The notes under the pieces were generated by a model, which worked only from the letters and a program-made list of their open reading frames with translations, did no database searches and had not been told where the DNA came from. A DNA stretch of 64,000 nucleotides, taken from Magnolia sinica. Taxonomy: Eukaryota > Streptophyta > Magnoliopsida > Magnoliales > Magnoliaceae. Below are positions 48,606 to 60,440 of the stretch, piece by piece (the stretch's first letter is position 1; every line of letters begins with the position of its first letter). The stretch is taken from the NCBI RefSeq assembly GCF_029962835.1, contig NC_080584.1:77466862-77530861 (forward strand), given 5' to 3'. Both the position numbers and the translations under genes were made by a program.

Positions 48606-49570
48606 CATGACCTAAGTCATTAGTGATGATGCGGCCCAATACCATTACAAAGATTAGAAAATTTCTTTTCCTTCCAAACATAGGGTCAAGACGAGAAAAA
48701 ATATCTTTCGCTCTATGCTTTTCCATCTAACTTTGGTCTTGCAATGGTCCCACGCACGTCAGTTCCCAAGACTTTTAAAAGGCGCCTGGGATGAGCAACA
48801 TCCAATAATTAGTATAAAAAAATGGTGAAGATTGAATGAAGAAACAAAATAATTTCAATCAACAGCCTTAACATTCAATAAATTTTACTTTGTGTTGCTT
48901 ATGATTCCTAAATTGCACTTTGGTTTGATGATTTTAACCTTATGATCTATGGCGTGTAAATAATAGATGATCCGCTGTGTCATTTAAATGGTGTAATTTT
49001 TGGATTTTACTTTGTATTGTTTATGATTCCTAAATACCATTTTGGTTGGATGATTTAATTATCTGATCTATATTTCGTAAATAATAGATGATCCACCGTG
49101 TCATTTTAGTAGTGCTATTTTTGCACCATGGCTTGCTCCCAATAATATTATTAAATAAAGTATCTTAATTGATTCCATGTGCCTGTAAAGAAAAACAAAA
49201 ACTTTAAAGATGATACCGACACATTCATAAATGTGAGAAGGTTGGTCAATGTCACTTACCAAGAATGGTGTAATTATTGCCCGGCTTGGTCCCACTGATA
49301 TTAATAAATGAATCATCTTAATTGATTATCCACCTTACCATGTGCGCGTAGAAAAGCTTTATAGATATTGCTTATACACTCATAAATGTGAGAAGGTTTG
49401 GGAAACCACACATGAAGAAGAACACCTTTTAAGGTTCCCTTGTTTATAAGTAGAAAAGAGAGAGGTGGTCATGTCTTTAAAGCAGTAGTTTTAGACTCAT
49501 GTTAATTTGATGTGACTCTAGCTAATTCATTAAAATTCAATTTGGTTCGATGCCACTCCTGATATTTGTA
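48606..49570. repeat. AT-rich region with two diverged duplications
   Basis: About 48885-49000 and 49005-49115 are diverged tandem copies (TTATGATTCCTAAAT, AATAATAGATGATCC shared). About 49150-49240 and 49310-49400 are a second pair (CTTAATTGATT, CATAAATGTGAGAAGGTT shared). No coding signal. Confidence 0.6.
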
Positions 49571-49572
49571 AC

Positions 49573-50113
49573 GGACCCGATTAGCTACTCAACTGTCCAG
49601 TCTCCCTGCTGAAGTGGCATCACCACGGTTCCGTGGGACCCACCATGATATATGTGTTGTATCCACACCATCTATCCATTTGGAGAGATCATTTTAGGGT
49701 ATGAGCCAAAGAACGAGGCAGATCTGAAGTTCAAGTAGGCCCCACTACAGAAAATAGTGAGACAGTGACGCCCACCATTGAAACCTTCGTAGGGCCCACC
49801 ATTATGTTTATTTGAGATCTAACCTGTTTATAAGTTAACATGTACATGTAATAAGGGAAAACACAAATACCAGCTTGATCGAAAACGTCTGTCACCCAAA
49901 GAAGTTCTTAATGGTAGGCGTGTAGTCCCCACTATTTTGTGTGTTGGGTCCACTTGAGCTTTGGACCTACCTCATTCTTTGGCTCATACCCTAAAACGTT
50001 CTCTCCAAATGGATGGACGGTGTGGATACAACACATAACTCGTGATGGCCCCACATAATGTGGTGACGTCACTTCAATAGACAGTGGCTACTGTCGAGCC
50101 CAGTAGCTAAACC
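49573..50113. mobile_element. MITE family B
   Basis: Left CCCGATTAGCTACTCAACTG and right CAGTAGCTAAACC; internal GGCATCACC / GTGACGTCACTTC near the ends, with GGGACCCACCATGATATATG and CTCGTGATGGCCCC as the hairpin landmarks. Confidence 0.65.
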
Positions 50114-50189
50114 ATGTCAAACAGGCCCTAATTACAACAAGTGTTTGCTATTTGCAATAAAGTGTGAATTTCATCTCAAAATTGGGCAA

Positions 50190-50935
50190 AACTCAACCTC
50201 ATAACAGGTAGGCCTTACCTTGATGTACGAGTTATATTCATGTTATTCATACATTTTTTTAAAGATAGTTTTAACACATGAGCCCAAAGATAAAACAGGT
50301 TCAAAACTCATGTGGACCACACCACAAAAAGTAGAGGAGAGTGAATGCGTACCATTGAAAATTTCTTATGGGCTATAGAACTTTGGATCTACCTATTTTT
50401 TAGTTCATGTTTTATAATAATCTAACAAAATGAATGGACAAAGGCATAAAACACGTACATAATGGTGGGGTTGACAGAGTTCACCGAATGCATGGTAGGA
50501 GTCTCTTCTTAAAACCTATACTTATCAATATTTTTATGGATGAAAATAGAAAAGTCATCATTAGTCATCACCAGTACTGTTTACTTGCATTTGCAGCTAA
50601 CCGAACAGTCAATTAAGTTTGGACATCCAAACTATTTTCCCCTTTTGATTTTCATTGAGCTACTTTTTTTCATAACATCATATAAACCGTTCGGATAGTA
50701 GAAATATCAGCTCGATAGAAAAACTTGAAACATCAGCAAAAGGGGAAAATAGTTTTGTGGGCCCCACTGTTTCCATTGGTGTGGTCACTTGAGATTTGTA
50801 CAGGATTTATTTTTGTGCTAAACGACTAAAATTATCTGATAAAATGGATGAATGGAGTGGATAAAATGCATGAATGACAGTGGGTCCCACAATCTGCTTA
50901 GGATACCGAGTTACTCAGTACACAATCTGCTTCCA
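50190..50935. mobile_element. Two hairpin MITE remnants
   Basis: 50190-50495 runs from AGGCCTTACCTTGATGTACG to ACGTACATAATGGTGGGG. 50640-50935 ends in ACAGTGGGTCCCAC and TTACTCAGTACACAATCTGC, the family D right terminus. Both lack one clean end. Confidence 0.5.
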
Positions 50936-51109
50936 ATCCCTATGGTGGCGATTTCCCTACATTACTTGTTTGAGTAGACATTCTCTGCCTACTTCGTTGC
51001 CCTGTCACACGGGCGACATCTGACCCGTTCATCTGGCCTCCCCCACTCTTTGCATGCCACGTGCGGGACTCATGAACGTCCAATCATCTATTGGTGGACA
51101 GGTGCATAT

Positions 51110-51530
51110 ATAGACCGTTTGTCATTCCGTGTTTCATCCATTCCATCCACCCATTCTTCCAGATCATTTTATGATATGAACCCACAAATTAGTTTGATCC
51201 AGATCTCAAGTGGACCGCATAATGTTGATTGAACGCCCACCATTAAAAACTTCTTGCGCCACGAAAGTTTTGGATCAAGTTGAAATATATTTTTTCCCTT
51301 CATCTAAGTTTGTATGACATAATCAGTAGGCTAGATGTCAAATAACCATTAAAATGGGCCCTAGGATTTTTTAATGGTGGAAATTCAATCACTACTTTTT
51401 CCCATGGTGTGGTCCACTTGAGATTTAGATCCACCTCATTTTTGGGATAAAGCCCTAAAATTATCTTACAAAATGGATGGACGGCATGAATAAAACACAT
51501 AATTCATGGTGGGGGTCTAAGAATTAATCA
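51110..51530. mobile_element. Hairpin MITE, diverged
   Basis: TTTCATCCATTCCATCCACC near the left and AATGGATGGACGGCATGAAT near the right are inverted; interior blocks (AATTAGTTTGATCC, CCACCTCATTTTTGGGAT) match the superfamily. Confidence 0.55.
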
Positions 51531-51896
51531 GACAATCGTCATTTTTCATGCATTCCGCATTCAAAAAATCAAAACGAAATAAAATAAAATGAAATTAGAG
51601 AGAGGCAGTCGACATACAGATTGACGGAAGGGCCCTTGTTGCAGCACAACCTGACGGAAAGAGCGGCAACAACGCCGACCAAGATAAAGATCAGGGTCGT
51701 TATGAAGAAACCCAGGGCAAAGATGCTCTATCTCAGGATCTTATGCAGAGTTCACAGGAACTGAAGCCCCGAGATAAATCGAGACCGTCCGTCACAGACG
51801 GACAAGGATATGCATGTGGGGATTGATGTCGTGCGATTTGGGAAAAAAATAGAAGCCCTAACAGAAAGGGAGAGACAGATATAGAGAGAGATAGAC

Positions 51897-51898
<2 letters not shown>

Positions 51899-51965
<67 letters not shown>
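51899..51965. repeat. (AT)n(AG)n compound microsatellite
   Basis: AT run 51899-51930 directly followed by AG run 51931-51965. Confidence 0.95.
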
Positions 51966-51977
<12 letters not shown>

Positions 51978-52276
51978 TAGTTGGGGGCTTAGGTGTACAT
52001 TGGGTGGGGTTTTTTTAACGCGAAATGAAAAGCCTGGGCGGGGTGAAGTTACAAAATAGAGATATATTTACATCCCGGGTCGGGTCTGGTTGGGTCGGTT
52101 CAGACCCTTTCGGCCTGGGTTTTCGGATTGGTTCTATCCGGATACACCATCATCCGAACTCGATCTGAAAAACGATCGGATCTGGATGGACAGACTCAAT
52201 CAGGGCCGATCTATGTCATCGGTTCTGTTTAGAATAGTACTGAGTCAGGTCGAATAGGGTCCAACATACCCACCTC

Positions 52277-52402
52277 TACTAAGGAGTTTCAACACCCGGT
52301 CAAGGGTTCGAGTATCCATAAGTGGTGAAATCCCACTAAGGCGTGAGTGCGTGGGGTTCGTGTGCGTGTGCGTGTGTAAAATAAATAAATAAATAAATAA
52401 AA
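52277..52402 (+). mobile_element. SINE family B, 5'-truncated
   Basis: AAGGAGTTTCAACACCCGGT, B-box-like GGTTCGAGTATCC, GGTGAAATCCCACTAAGG and a GTGTGCGTGTGTAAAATAAA... (AAAT)n tail match 21185-21335 without the A-box part. Confidence 0.7.
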
Positions 52403-53465
52403 GTTGGCCACTTTAAACCATTTTGAAGTCTTCTTATTTTCAAGTATCAGAGTTTATTTAGACTGTTTATCTTAAAAAGATGTCCCTCAGTTGCAAAACA
52501 ATGAAAGAAAAAAAAATTAAAAATTAAAAATAAAAATCTAATTACTCTAACGTGTACAGTACCATCTCATCGAACTTTATTTCGTTTAGTAAATCTGCAC
52601 TACATGGGCAAGTGGGACCCACATTTAAAAAACAAAATTGTAAGTGCACGTGGGACCCACATTGAAAAAGATAAACCATCGATGGCTGACGTCTGGATGG
52701 AGTGGTTGCAATCTCAATACATGTTGAGTGGTACCCGTTGATTGTCCATTGCCGGTGTGGTCCACCTGATGCTACACTAGGCTGACTTTTGTGGCTGGTG
52801 AATGTCATTGTAGGATCTAGAGTTTCATAGCACAGATCCATGTCAGACAAATGTGGAATTACGGAGAGAAAGATACCTTACGTTTTCAAGTTGTGCGACT
52901 TTCATGCAAGTGTACTTACTGAAAAAAATAAAAATACAGACGTGGTTTTATTATATTGTTTTCTTGGGTATCGATGGAGATGCGTGAAGATTTGTGCCAT
53001 TGATAAAATAAAAAATAAAAAAAATCATGCAATTGGCCTCGATATGGGTCCACTGTTGTATATGGCATCCAGTCCACTAAATAGGGTCAACCCATCATGA
53101 AAATGGGATACCACAAAAATCAGGTACATCCAACCATCATGTGGCCCACTAAGGGATTTTGAAATTTTCAAGCACTAGTCCATTTTTTTTCCTCTAGTGT
53201 TGGCCGCCTGAAGATTGGATCAGCTTACTGACTAGGACATCATATTTTCATGTGTTGAGATCCTGTTGGGTGGCTCAGATTCCATTAGCACACCACGGTG
53301 GGCCCCACAAATATGTGGTCCACAAAATAGTCGCAGTTGAGACATTATTTATTTTATTGTTTTCTAGCTAATGATTACAACTATAAGATTGCTTTTGATT
53401 TTTAAGTGATCTCTCAAGAGGGAGTTTAGGGGGAGCATATTTCCGGGGCAACACCGTAGTGGGTT
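52403..53465. other. No gene recognised
   Basis: AT-rich DNA with short A-runs. Two GTGGGACCCACATT motifs lie about 45 bp apart (about 52610 and 52655). Nothing else. Confidence 0.35.
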
Positions 53466-53930
53466 TTACCCTTACCGTGTGGGGCCCATATAAATTATTT
53501 TTTTCTATATCAACACTGCCCATCCATTTTTTTTCACCTTATTTTAGGACTTTATAGTAAAAATTAAGCAAATCCAAATCTCCAGTGAACCACACCATTG
53601 GAAAAAAAGTGGTGAATGACAATTAAAAGCTTTTTGTAGGCCAAAATAGTTTTGAACCAAGCTGATCCTTGTATTTTCGCTCCATCCAGGTCTGTTTGAC
53701 CTTATAAACGGGTTGGATGCTAAATAATCATTACGGATATGCTTACACTGAGCCCTGGGAAGTTTTTAATGGTAGGCATTTAATCACCACTGTTTCCTCT
53801 GATGTGGTCCACCTGAGATTTGAATCTACTTAAATTTTCGTACCACATTCGAAAATTAGCTGGAGAAATGGATGTACTGCGTGGATATACAACATATGAT
53901 CAATGTAGGCCCCACGGTAAGGGTAACACC
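53466..53930. mobile_element. MITE with GTTTTACCCTTACCGTG ends
   Basis: Left GTTTTACCCTTACCGTGTGG and right CCCACGGTAAGGGTAACACC are inverted repeats. The hairpin interior is as in the superfamily (AAGCTGATCCTTGTATTTTC, GGTGGATTAAATGCC type). Target duplication not resolved. Confidence 0.65.
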
Positions 53931-54339
53931 TAATCTGCTCTCCAATTTCGGGTACTCCGGAATCTTCCCTGTTTGATATGCAGGTGCTCGTAAATTGTAC
54001 TCGTGGCGTATAATTTCTAACCTTTTACTCATAGACACCTGTTCGTTGAAATAGAAGCATTGAATCTTTTTATTTTTGTCCGCTCGGCAGAAGTCCATGA
54101 CTCATTCTAAATAATTTGTAAGCGACTACGTAGAAAAATACAGAGGTAAACCGTTGCGCTGGATAGGAGATGATTGTATTTTTTTTCTTTTATATAGACG
54201 GATAACAAATTTAAAATTAGAATACAACGGTTACAGAGAGAATGATCTAAAGTTAGAAAACATCGTCACATGAACAACAAATACATATATTACATTCGAG
54301 TTATTGCAGATCAAGCTGTTGTTGACTGGGCCTTGCATG

Positions 54340-54870
54340 TGGGGATCCCGACTGTGGGGCCCACTTTGATGTATGTACCTTATATCCATGGTGTCTATCC
54401 GTTTTGAAAACCCGTTTCAAGGCATATGATTCTAAAACTGAAGCAGATTCAAATCGACCATGATACAGGAAACACTGGTAACCGACCATTAGAAACTTCT
54501 CGTGGGCGACAAAATCCATGGATCAAGATAATATTTGTTTGGTCTCTTCATCTAGGTCTTTGTGACCTTGTCAACAGGTTGGATGGCAATGTTCCACATG
54601 AAGTTTTTAATGGTGGGGATTCAGTCGCGACTGTTTCTCTGGTATGGTCCCTAAGATTTGAATTTGCTTCATTTTTTGGGATTATGCCTGAAATGAGCTT
54701 ACATGAAGTTTTTAATGGTGGGGATTCAGTCGCGACTGTTTCTCTGGTATGGCCCCTAAGATTTGAATTTGCTTCATTTTTTGGGATTATGCCTGAAATG
54801 AGCTTTCAAAAGCGATGGACGGTGTGGATGTAAGTCACATACATACATCACAGTGGCCCCATAGTAGGGA
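54340..54870. mobile_element. Hairpin MITE with GGATCCC ends
   Basis: Left GGATCCCGACTGTGGGGCCC, then CACTTTGATGTATGTA; right TACATACATCACAGTGGCCC, then ATAGTAGGGATCC. The interior carries a 105-bp tandem duplication (separate entry). Confidence 0.65.
54596..54805 (+). repeat. 105-bp tandem duplication, nearly perfect
   Basis: 54596-54700 and 54701-54805 differ at about one or two positions (GGTCCC against GGCCCC). The period is 35 codons, so one frame stays open, but there is no sign of a protein. Confidence 0.9.
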
Positions 54871-55109
54871 TCCTCTGACCTCGGTGTATCAAATCGCGTT
54901 CATATCAGACTCCTTGCATGTGACACGTGGCGTGGTGCCCTTTAGGTCATGATGTGATAGCCGGGAAAATCCAAGATTTTCTCTGTATTACCGTGGGCCA
55001 TTCATCACACTATCATAGTATTCAATATATTCTCGGTCTCAAAACTAGCACTCCATTGACACGTGTATGTGAGATTACGTTAAAAACGGCTAGTATATTG
55101 TTGAGATCT

Positions 55110-55470
55110 TGCATAGGTGGAGTATGTGGGGCCCACCACGGCATCCTTCTGACCTCCACTCTATTAATCGTTTGTTGCAGGTTCATGTTATAAATGAGTC
55201 TAAAAATGAAAATCCACAAGTGAGCCCTGACACAAGAAATGGTAGGGATAGAGTAACCACCATCGAAACCTTTTGTGAGGCTATAGGTGGAGTATGTGGG
55301 CCCCACAATAATTTGAATAGTGTTATTTCTTTCTCCACTATTTCCTGTTGTGTGGCCCACTTGAGTTTTGCATCTGCTTCATTTTTTAAGGCTCATGTTC
55401 TAATTACATGCATGCGCTGACAAAACAGACCAACAGAGTGGATTTCTCGCTGATATTAATTACTGTGGGC
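55110..55470. mobile_element. Hairpin MITE remnant
   Basis: GGAGTATGTGGGGCCCACCA at the left, and a second GGAGTATGTGGGCCCCACAA at about 55287 in direct orientation, mark partial copies. The right terminus is unclear. Confidence 0.45.
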
Positions 55471-55652
55471 ACACATAGCTTATGCCTCTAAGAACTTCAT
55501 GTTGGCCAGGGGTAACGGCAATTGGCGTCCACTACTTTCACTGTGTTTTTTGGGTAACTCAGTTACTTAACTTGAAACTCAGATGAGTCAACCCAGCTTG
55601 GAGAAAATTCCTGCTTGGATATGGTGTTGACATTCTGGATATATACGCGGAG

Positions 55653-55817
55653 AAACACCCAAATCCATAGCTCAACTGGCAGACTGAGTGGATATACCTC
55701 GTTTCAACACTTGAGGTCTTGGTATTGATTCCTAGTGGGGGTGGCTAACATGGAGTGTGTGTATTGACATGGGTGTGCACTAACAAGCTAACCCAAAAAA
55801 AAAAAAAAAAAAAAAAA
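55653..55817 (+). mobile_element. Complete tRNA-derived SINE (family A) with poly(A) tail
   Basis: An 8-bp duplication ACGCGGAG flanks the element (55645-55652 and 55818-55825). A-box TAGCTCAACTGG at about 55668-55679, B-box-like GGTATTGATTCC at about 55722-55733, and a poly(A) tail from 55795. Length about 165 bp. Different sequence from family B. Confidence 0.85.
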
Positions 55818-55825
55818 ACGCGGAG

Positions 55826-56548
55826 TACATTCCCCGTGTGCTTTGGTGTATTCCAGCTTACGCTTATTTCACTCGTGCTTCTAAAACTCAGCTACTCAAC
55901 TCAGAACGGCTGAGTCAACCTCCATAACCAGATTCTGAGCTCGAGTCATTATAAAACCCACTCATTAGTGTGCCTCGATCTTAAGTAGATAAGACTTGTC
56001 AAGTTGGCACTCTAACGTACAATGCGTTTGATGGTCACACCAGCTGAGTCACTTGGTTCAGTGGGTTAATAATATGTGAAAAAAGAAGCAATGAGATTCA
56101 AACTAGCAGATAATGTATTTGCTTGTTGGGACCGCTCTCGCACTTAACCTAATGGATGGTCTAGATAGGTGATTTGGGTATGCCAACAAGTTCAAATGCA
56201 TAAAAATAAAAATAAAAATAAATAAATAAATAAAGAGAGAAGAAAATCCAAATGCAACTAAATGTATGGGAAGGTTTCTATGAACTTAGCTTACTGTGTC
56301 ATTTCTCTGTTATTTAAGATCCATCACACAGCTCTAAGGTCAAATGATGGTGAAATATTGTCCCAGTGTGGCTATGGTGTATAGTCATCCACACAGGTTG
56401 ATTTATGAGCCCGCTATGAATTTCCTAGGTACAAAAACTCTCAGAAGGTGAGATTCTAACCCTTCAGTTAGTGACCAAGAATACAAATTTAAGAAAAAGA
56501 AATAGAATAATGGTTTAGAATCAAATGAGAGAAAGAACTAATATTTGA
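55826..56548. other. No gene recognised
   Basis: Unique-looking sequence with an (AAAT)n/(AAAAT)n stretch near 56205-56235. No coding signal. Confidence 0.35.
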
Positions 56549-56705
56549 TGGATATGATCTTCAATCAGGGGGAGAAAGGCCTTTAATTCGATGGCTATGA
56601 TCTTCAATCAGGGAGAAAGGCGTAACTTAAGTTAAAAAGTTTTAGAGAGAGAGAGAGAGGCCTAATATTCGATGGCTATGATCTTCAATCAGGGAGATCT
56701 CTTGC
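56549..56705 (+). repeat. Three-copy local repeat with ATGATCTTCAATCAGGGAGA core
   Basis: The core recurs at about 56554, 56608 and 56679, each after GATGG(A/C)TATG. The spacing is unequal, so this is local duplication with indels. Confidence 0.85.
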
Positions 56706-57126
56706 GCGTAGTCCACCCAAAGTGAAAATCATTGCATCGATTGTTTGGATCACTGGACCATTGGCCCTGCTTATAAAAAAACTTAAAATAATATCATTTC
56801 TATGTAATCATACAACCCCAAATACTCTATGCAGGATTGCAGAAGTGCGTGATGGAGCCCCCTTCCGAGAAGGAACACCGATCATCTCAATCGACACAGC
56901 CCTGATGTGGTATAGGTCTTTGACTACTATTTTTACTTTCTTTCAAGGGAATTTGACCATATTGAGCTCAAAGTTTGGTCAAATTACCTCGTGAGGTACT
57001 ATAATCAAGATATCCCAAGAGTGGCCTTCTGGCAACTTCTGGATATTGTTTCGAACGAAAATGCCCCTGTACGGTCCTGGAGTGAATAAGAAATTACCTT
57101 CTTCTTCAAAACCCAAAAAAGTGATA
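56706..57126. other. Non-coding; right part is an inverted repeat of 4771-4930
   Basis: 56955-57125 pairs in reverse with 4771-4930 and ends at the same family-A MITE terminus. The rest holds nothing I recognise. Confidence 0.5.
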
Positions 57127-57215
57127 GATTGGCTACTCCCCCTACCACCAGCCAATGGCTGGTGCTCGGTGGTCTGTGGGCCCCACCACCATGTATGTGT
57201 TTCATCCATGCTGCC
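57127..57215. mobile_element. MITE family A, left end only
   Basis: AGATTGGCTACTCCCCCTAC then GGGCCCCACCACCATGTATG; fused at about 57210 to the satellite-associated module. Confidence 0.65.
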
Positions 57216-58465
57216 CATTCTTCTTGCCATGTCGTTTTAGGACTAGGGCCCAAATATTAGCCCGATCCAGTGCTCATGTGGCCCACATAATAAAAAATAA
57301 TGGTGACTATTGAAAATTTTCAGGCTCACTGTGATGTTTGTTAGAAGTGTACACTGCCCATGTTAAGACTTTTTGGGCCCACGGCGAGCTGGCTAACAAG
57401 GTGGATGGATCGGATCACCCCATTGTGGACCTTAAGTTATGGTACCAATGGTTTGCTAGAAGAGGAAGTGAACACGTGGATACCACAATCCATGCAACAT
57501 GACAACCACGACCCATATAACATGACAACTATGACCCATGTAAACAACGACCTATATGAGCCCACATTGATGTATGTGTATAATCTATGCTGCCCATCCT
57601 TTTTGTTGTGTCATTTTAGGGGTATGACCCAAATATCAGCCTGATCCGGTGCTCATGTGGGCTACAAAATAGAAAATAATGGTAACTATAGAAACTTTTC
57701 AGGCTCATTGTAATGCTTGTTAGAAGTGAATACTGCCCAAGTCATGACTTTTTGGGCCCACAACGAGCTAGCCGATAAGGTGGATGGATCGGATCACCCC
57801 ATTGTGGGCCTTAAGCTATGGTATCAATGGTTTGGTAGAAAAGGAAGTGCACATATTGCAAACCACGAACCATGCAACATGACAACCATGACTCATATAA
57901 CATGACAATTACGACCCATGCAAACCACGACCCAAATGGACCTATATTGATGTATGTGAATAATCCATGCCGCCCATCCTTTTTTATCGTGTCATTTTAG
58001 GGGTAGGGTCAAATATCAACCACGACCCTTCGAATGGATTATGGTTGTCATGTAGCAAGGGTCGAGCTTATAATATTATATGGGTCGTGGTTGTGAAGTT
58101 ATATGGGTCATGGTTGCCATGGGTCGTAGTTGCCAAATTATACGAGTCGTGGTTGTCATGTTATATGGGTCGTGGTTGTCATGAGTTGTGGTTGTCATGT
58201 TATATAGGTCGTGGTTGTCATCCGGGTCGTGGTTATCACGGGTCGTAGTTATCATATTATATGGGTCGTAGTTGTCATGTTACGTGGGTCGTGCTTGATA
58301 TAAGTCGTGGTTGTCATGTTATATAGGTTGTGATGTTATATAGGTCGTAGTTGTCATATTATATGGGTCGTGGTTGTCATGTTATTGGGTCGAGGTTGTG
58401 ATGTGACGTGTACAGTTCGGGTTTATAATGTAATAAAGGTCGATGTTATAAGGATCGTGGGTCTT
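57216..58465. repeat. Satellite modules and 22-bp minisatellite, copy 2
   Basis: Two direct copies of a roughly 350-bp module (about 57220-57510 and 57575-57900; landmarks GGTGGATGGATCGGATCACC, TTTTTGGGCCCAC, TTAGAAGTG). Each ends in short arrays of ACAACCACGACCCATATAAC. They are followed by a longer array of the reverse-orientation unit TATGGGTCGTGGTTGTCATG (58065-58400). The same module is inverted at 61015-61330 and 62150-62475. Confidence 0.85.
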
Positions 58466-58770
58466 GTCGTGATTTATAGGGCCTATCATAACATTTATTT
58501 TCCATCCAATTTGTTCATAAAGTCACAAATACCTGTATGAAGAGGAAAAAAAATTTCATGTTGATCTAAAACTTCTATGACCCTCAAAAGGGTTTCAATG
58601 ATAGACATTAGATCCCCCAATGCTTTTTGTAGTGTGGTCCACTTTATCTTTAGATTTGTCTTATTTTTAGTCTCAAGCCTTAGGACGAGCTCGCCAAATA
58701 GATAGATGGTTTGGATATAACACATCCCTCATGATGGGACCCACAAAACTTGCTGACGTCAGCTATATAG
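58466..58770. mobile_element. MITE family C, right half
   Basis: GGGCCTATCATAACATTTAT through CTTGCTGACGTCAGCTATAT, matching 36868-37168 of the intact copy. The left half is lost at the satellite junction. Confidence 0.65.
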
Positions 58771-58780
58771 CTTCCGTGTC

Positions 58781-59899
58781 CCGGATGGACGCAGAAGGTA
58801 CGTGTCATGCGAGGAAACGGATTGGCTACTCCCCTTAACACCATCCAATGGCTGGTGGTCGGTGCTATGTGGGACCCACCATGATGTATGTGTTTCATCC
58901 ATGGTGTCCATCTATTTTTACAGATCATTTTACGGTATGAATCCAAAAATGAGATATATCTAAATCTCAAGTGGACCACATTACAGAAAACATTGTTGAA
59001 TGAGGGTCGACCATTAAAAATATTTTGGGGGCCATAAAAGTTTTGTATCAAGCTGATCTTTGCTTTTTCTCTTCGTCTGGGCCTGTATGACCTAATCAAC
59101 AAATTAGATGTCCAATAAACGGTATAGGCCTTAGGAAGATTTTAATGGTGGTTATCTAATCGCTATTGCTTTCATGTGGTGTGGTACACCTGAGATTTAT
59201 ATCCCTCTCATTTTTGGTATCGAGCCATAAAATGATATGTAAAAATGGATGAATGGAATGGATGAAACACATACATCATGGTGGGGCCCACGGAGCACCA
59301 ACCACCAGCCACGGAGCTAGTGGCAGGGGGAGGGGGTGTAATCAATCCGTTTCCGTCGTGCGAAGACGAGCACTGACGCTCCTTGAGCTCCTAGTAGGAA
59401 CAGTTACATGGCTCCACAGTGATGTATTTATTATATCTACACCGTTCATCTATTTTTAGATATCATTTTAGAGCATTATCTAAAAAATGAATCATATCCA
59501 AAGAACATATGGACCACACCACAAATAGCAGCGGAGATAATGATTTTTAGCGTTAAACAATTTGTAAGGTCCACAATAACATTTATTTTCCATCCAATTT
59601 GTTCATAAGGTCACAAAGACCTGAATTACGAGGGAAAACAAATTTCATATTGATCCAAAACTTCTGTGACCCCAAAAATGGTTTCAATGGTAGACGTTCA
59701 ATTCTCCACTGCCATTTGCAGTGTGGTCCACTTGATAGTTAGATTTGCCTTATTTTTCGTCTCAAGCCTTAAGACGAGCTGGACAAATGGATGGACGGTT
59801 TGGATATAACACATACCTCATGATCAAGCCCACATAATTTGTTGATGTCAATACAACAATTATATAGCTGGTGCGAGGTACATTAGCCAATCCGCTTCC
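58781..59899. mobile_element. MITE family C, interrupted by a nested MITE
   Basis: Left segment 58781-58812 (…TACGTGTCATGCGA) and right segment 59355-59899 (GTCGTGCGAAGACGAG … GCCAATCCGCTTCC) together match 36630-37202. The break is the insertion 58813-59354. Confidence 0.7.
58813..59354. mobile_element. MITE family A, complete, nested, 542 bp
   Basis: Starts GGAAACGGATTGGCTACTCC and ends ATCAATCCGTTTCC. The 9-bp duplication GTCATGCGA (58804-58812) / GTCGTGCGA (59355-59363) differs at one position. Terminal repeats extend about 100 bp, to TGATGTATGTGTTTCATCCA. Confidence 0.9.
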
Positions 59900-59904
59900 G
59901 ATGG

Positions 59905-60440
59905 ACGTGGATTAGATACAGGTTGAGTAGCGAGTAAGCTACTAAAGTGACGTCACCAAGTTCTGTGGGCCCCACTATGATGTATGCGTTGTATCTACAC
60001 CGTCCATCCATTTTGATATATCATTTTAGGGCATGAGCCAAAGAATGAGGCAGATAAAAAACTGTAGTGGACTTCACCACATAAAACAGTGGGGAGAGTG
60101 ATTCCCACCGTTGAAAATATCCTAAGGCCCACCATAATGTTTACTTGAAATCCAACTTGTTCAAAAGTTAAAAAAAGACATGAACTAAGGGAAAAAAACA
60201 AATATCAACTTGATCTAAAGCTTTTGTGGCCTTTAGAAGTTTTTAATGGTGGGCGTCACTGTCCCCATTGTTTTACACGCTAGGGTCCATTGGAGCTTTG
60301 GATTTAACTCATTCTTTGGATCTTACCTTAAAATGATCTCTCCAAATGGATGGAAGGTGTGGATACAAAACATACATCATGGTAGGGCCCACGGAACTTG
60401 GCGACGTCTCGCGACTCAACCTGTCAGTAGCTGATCCGCA
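59905..60440. mobile_element. MITE family B
   Basis: Left GTGGATTAGATACAGGTTGA with GTGACGTCACCAAGTTCTGT; right ACTTGGCGACGTCTCGCGAC and CAGTAGCTGATCCGC. Hairpin interior as in the other copies. Confidence 0.7.
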
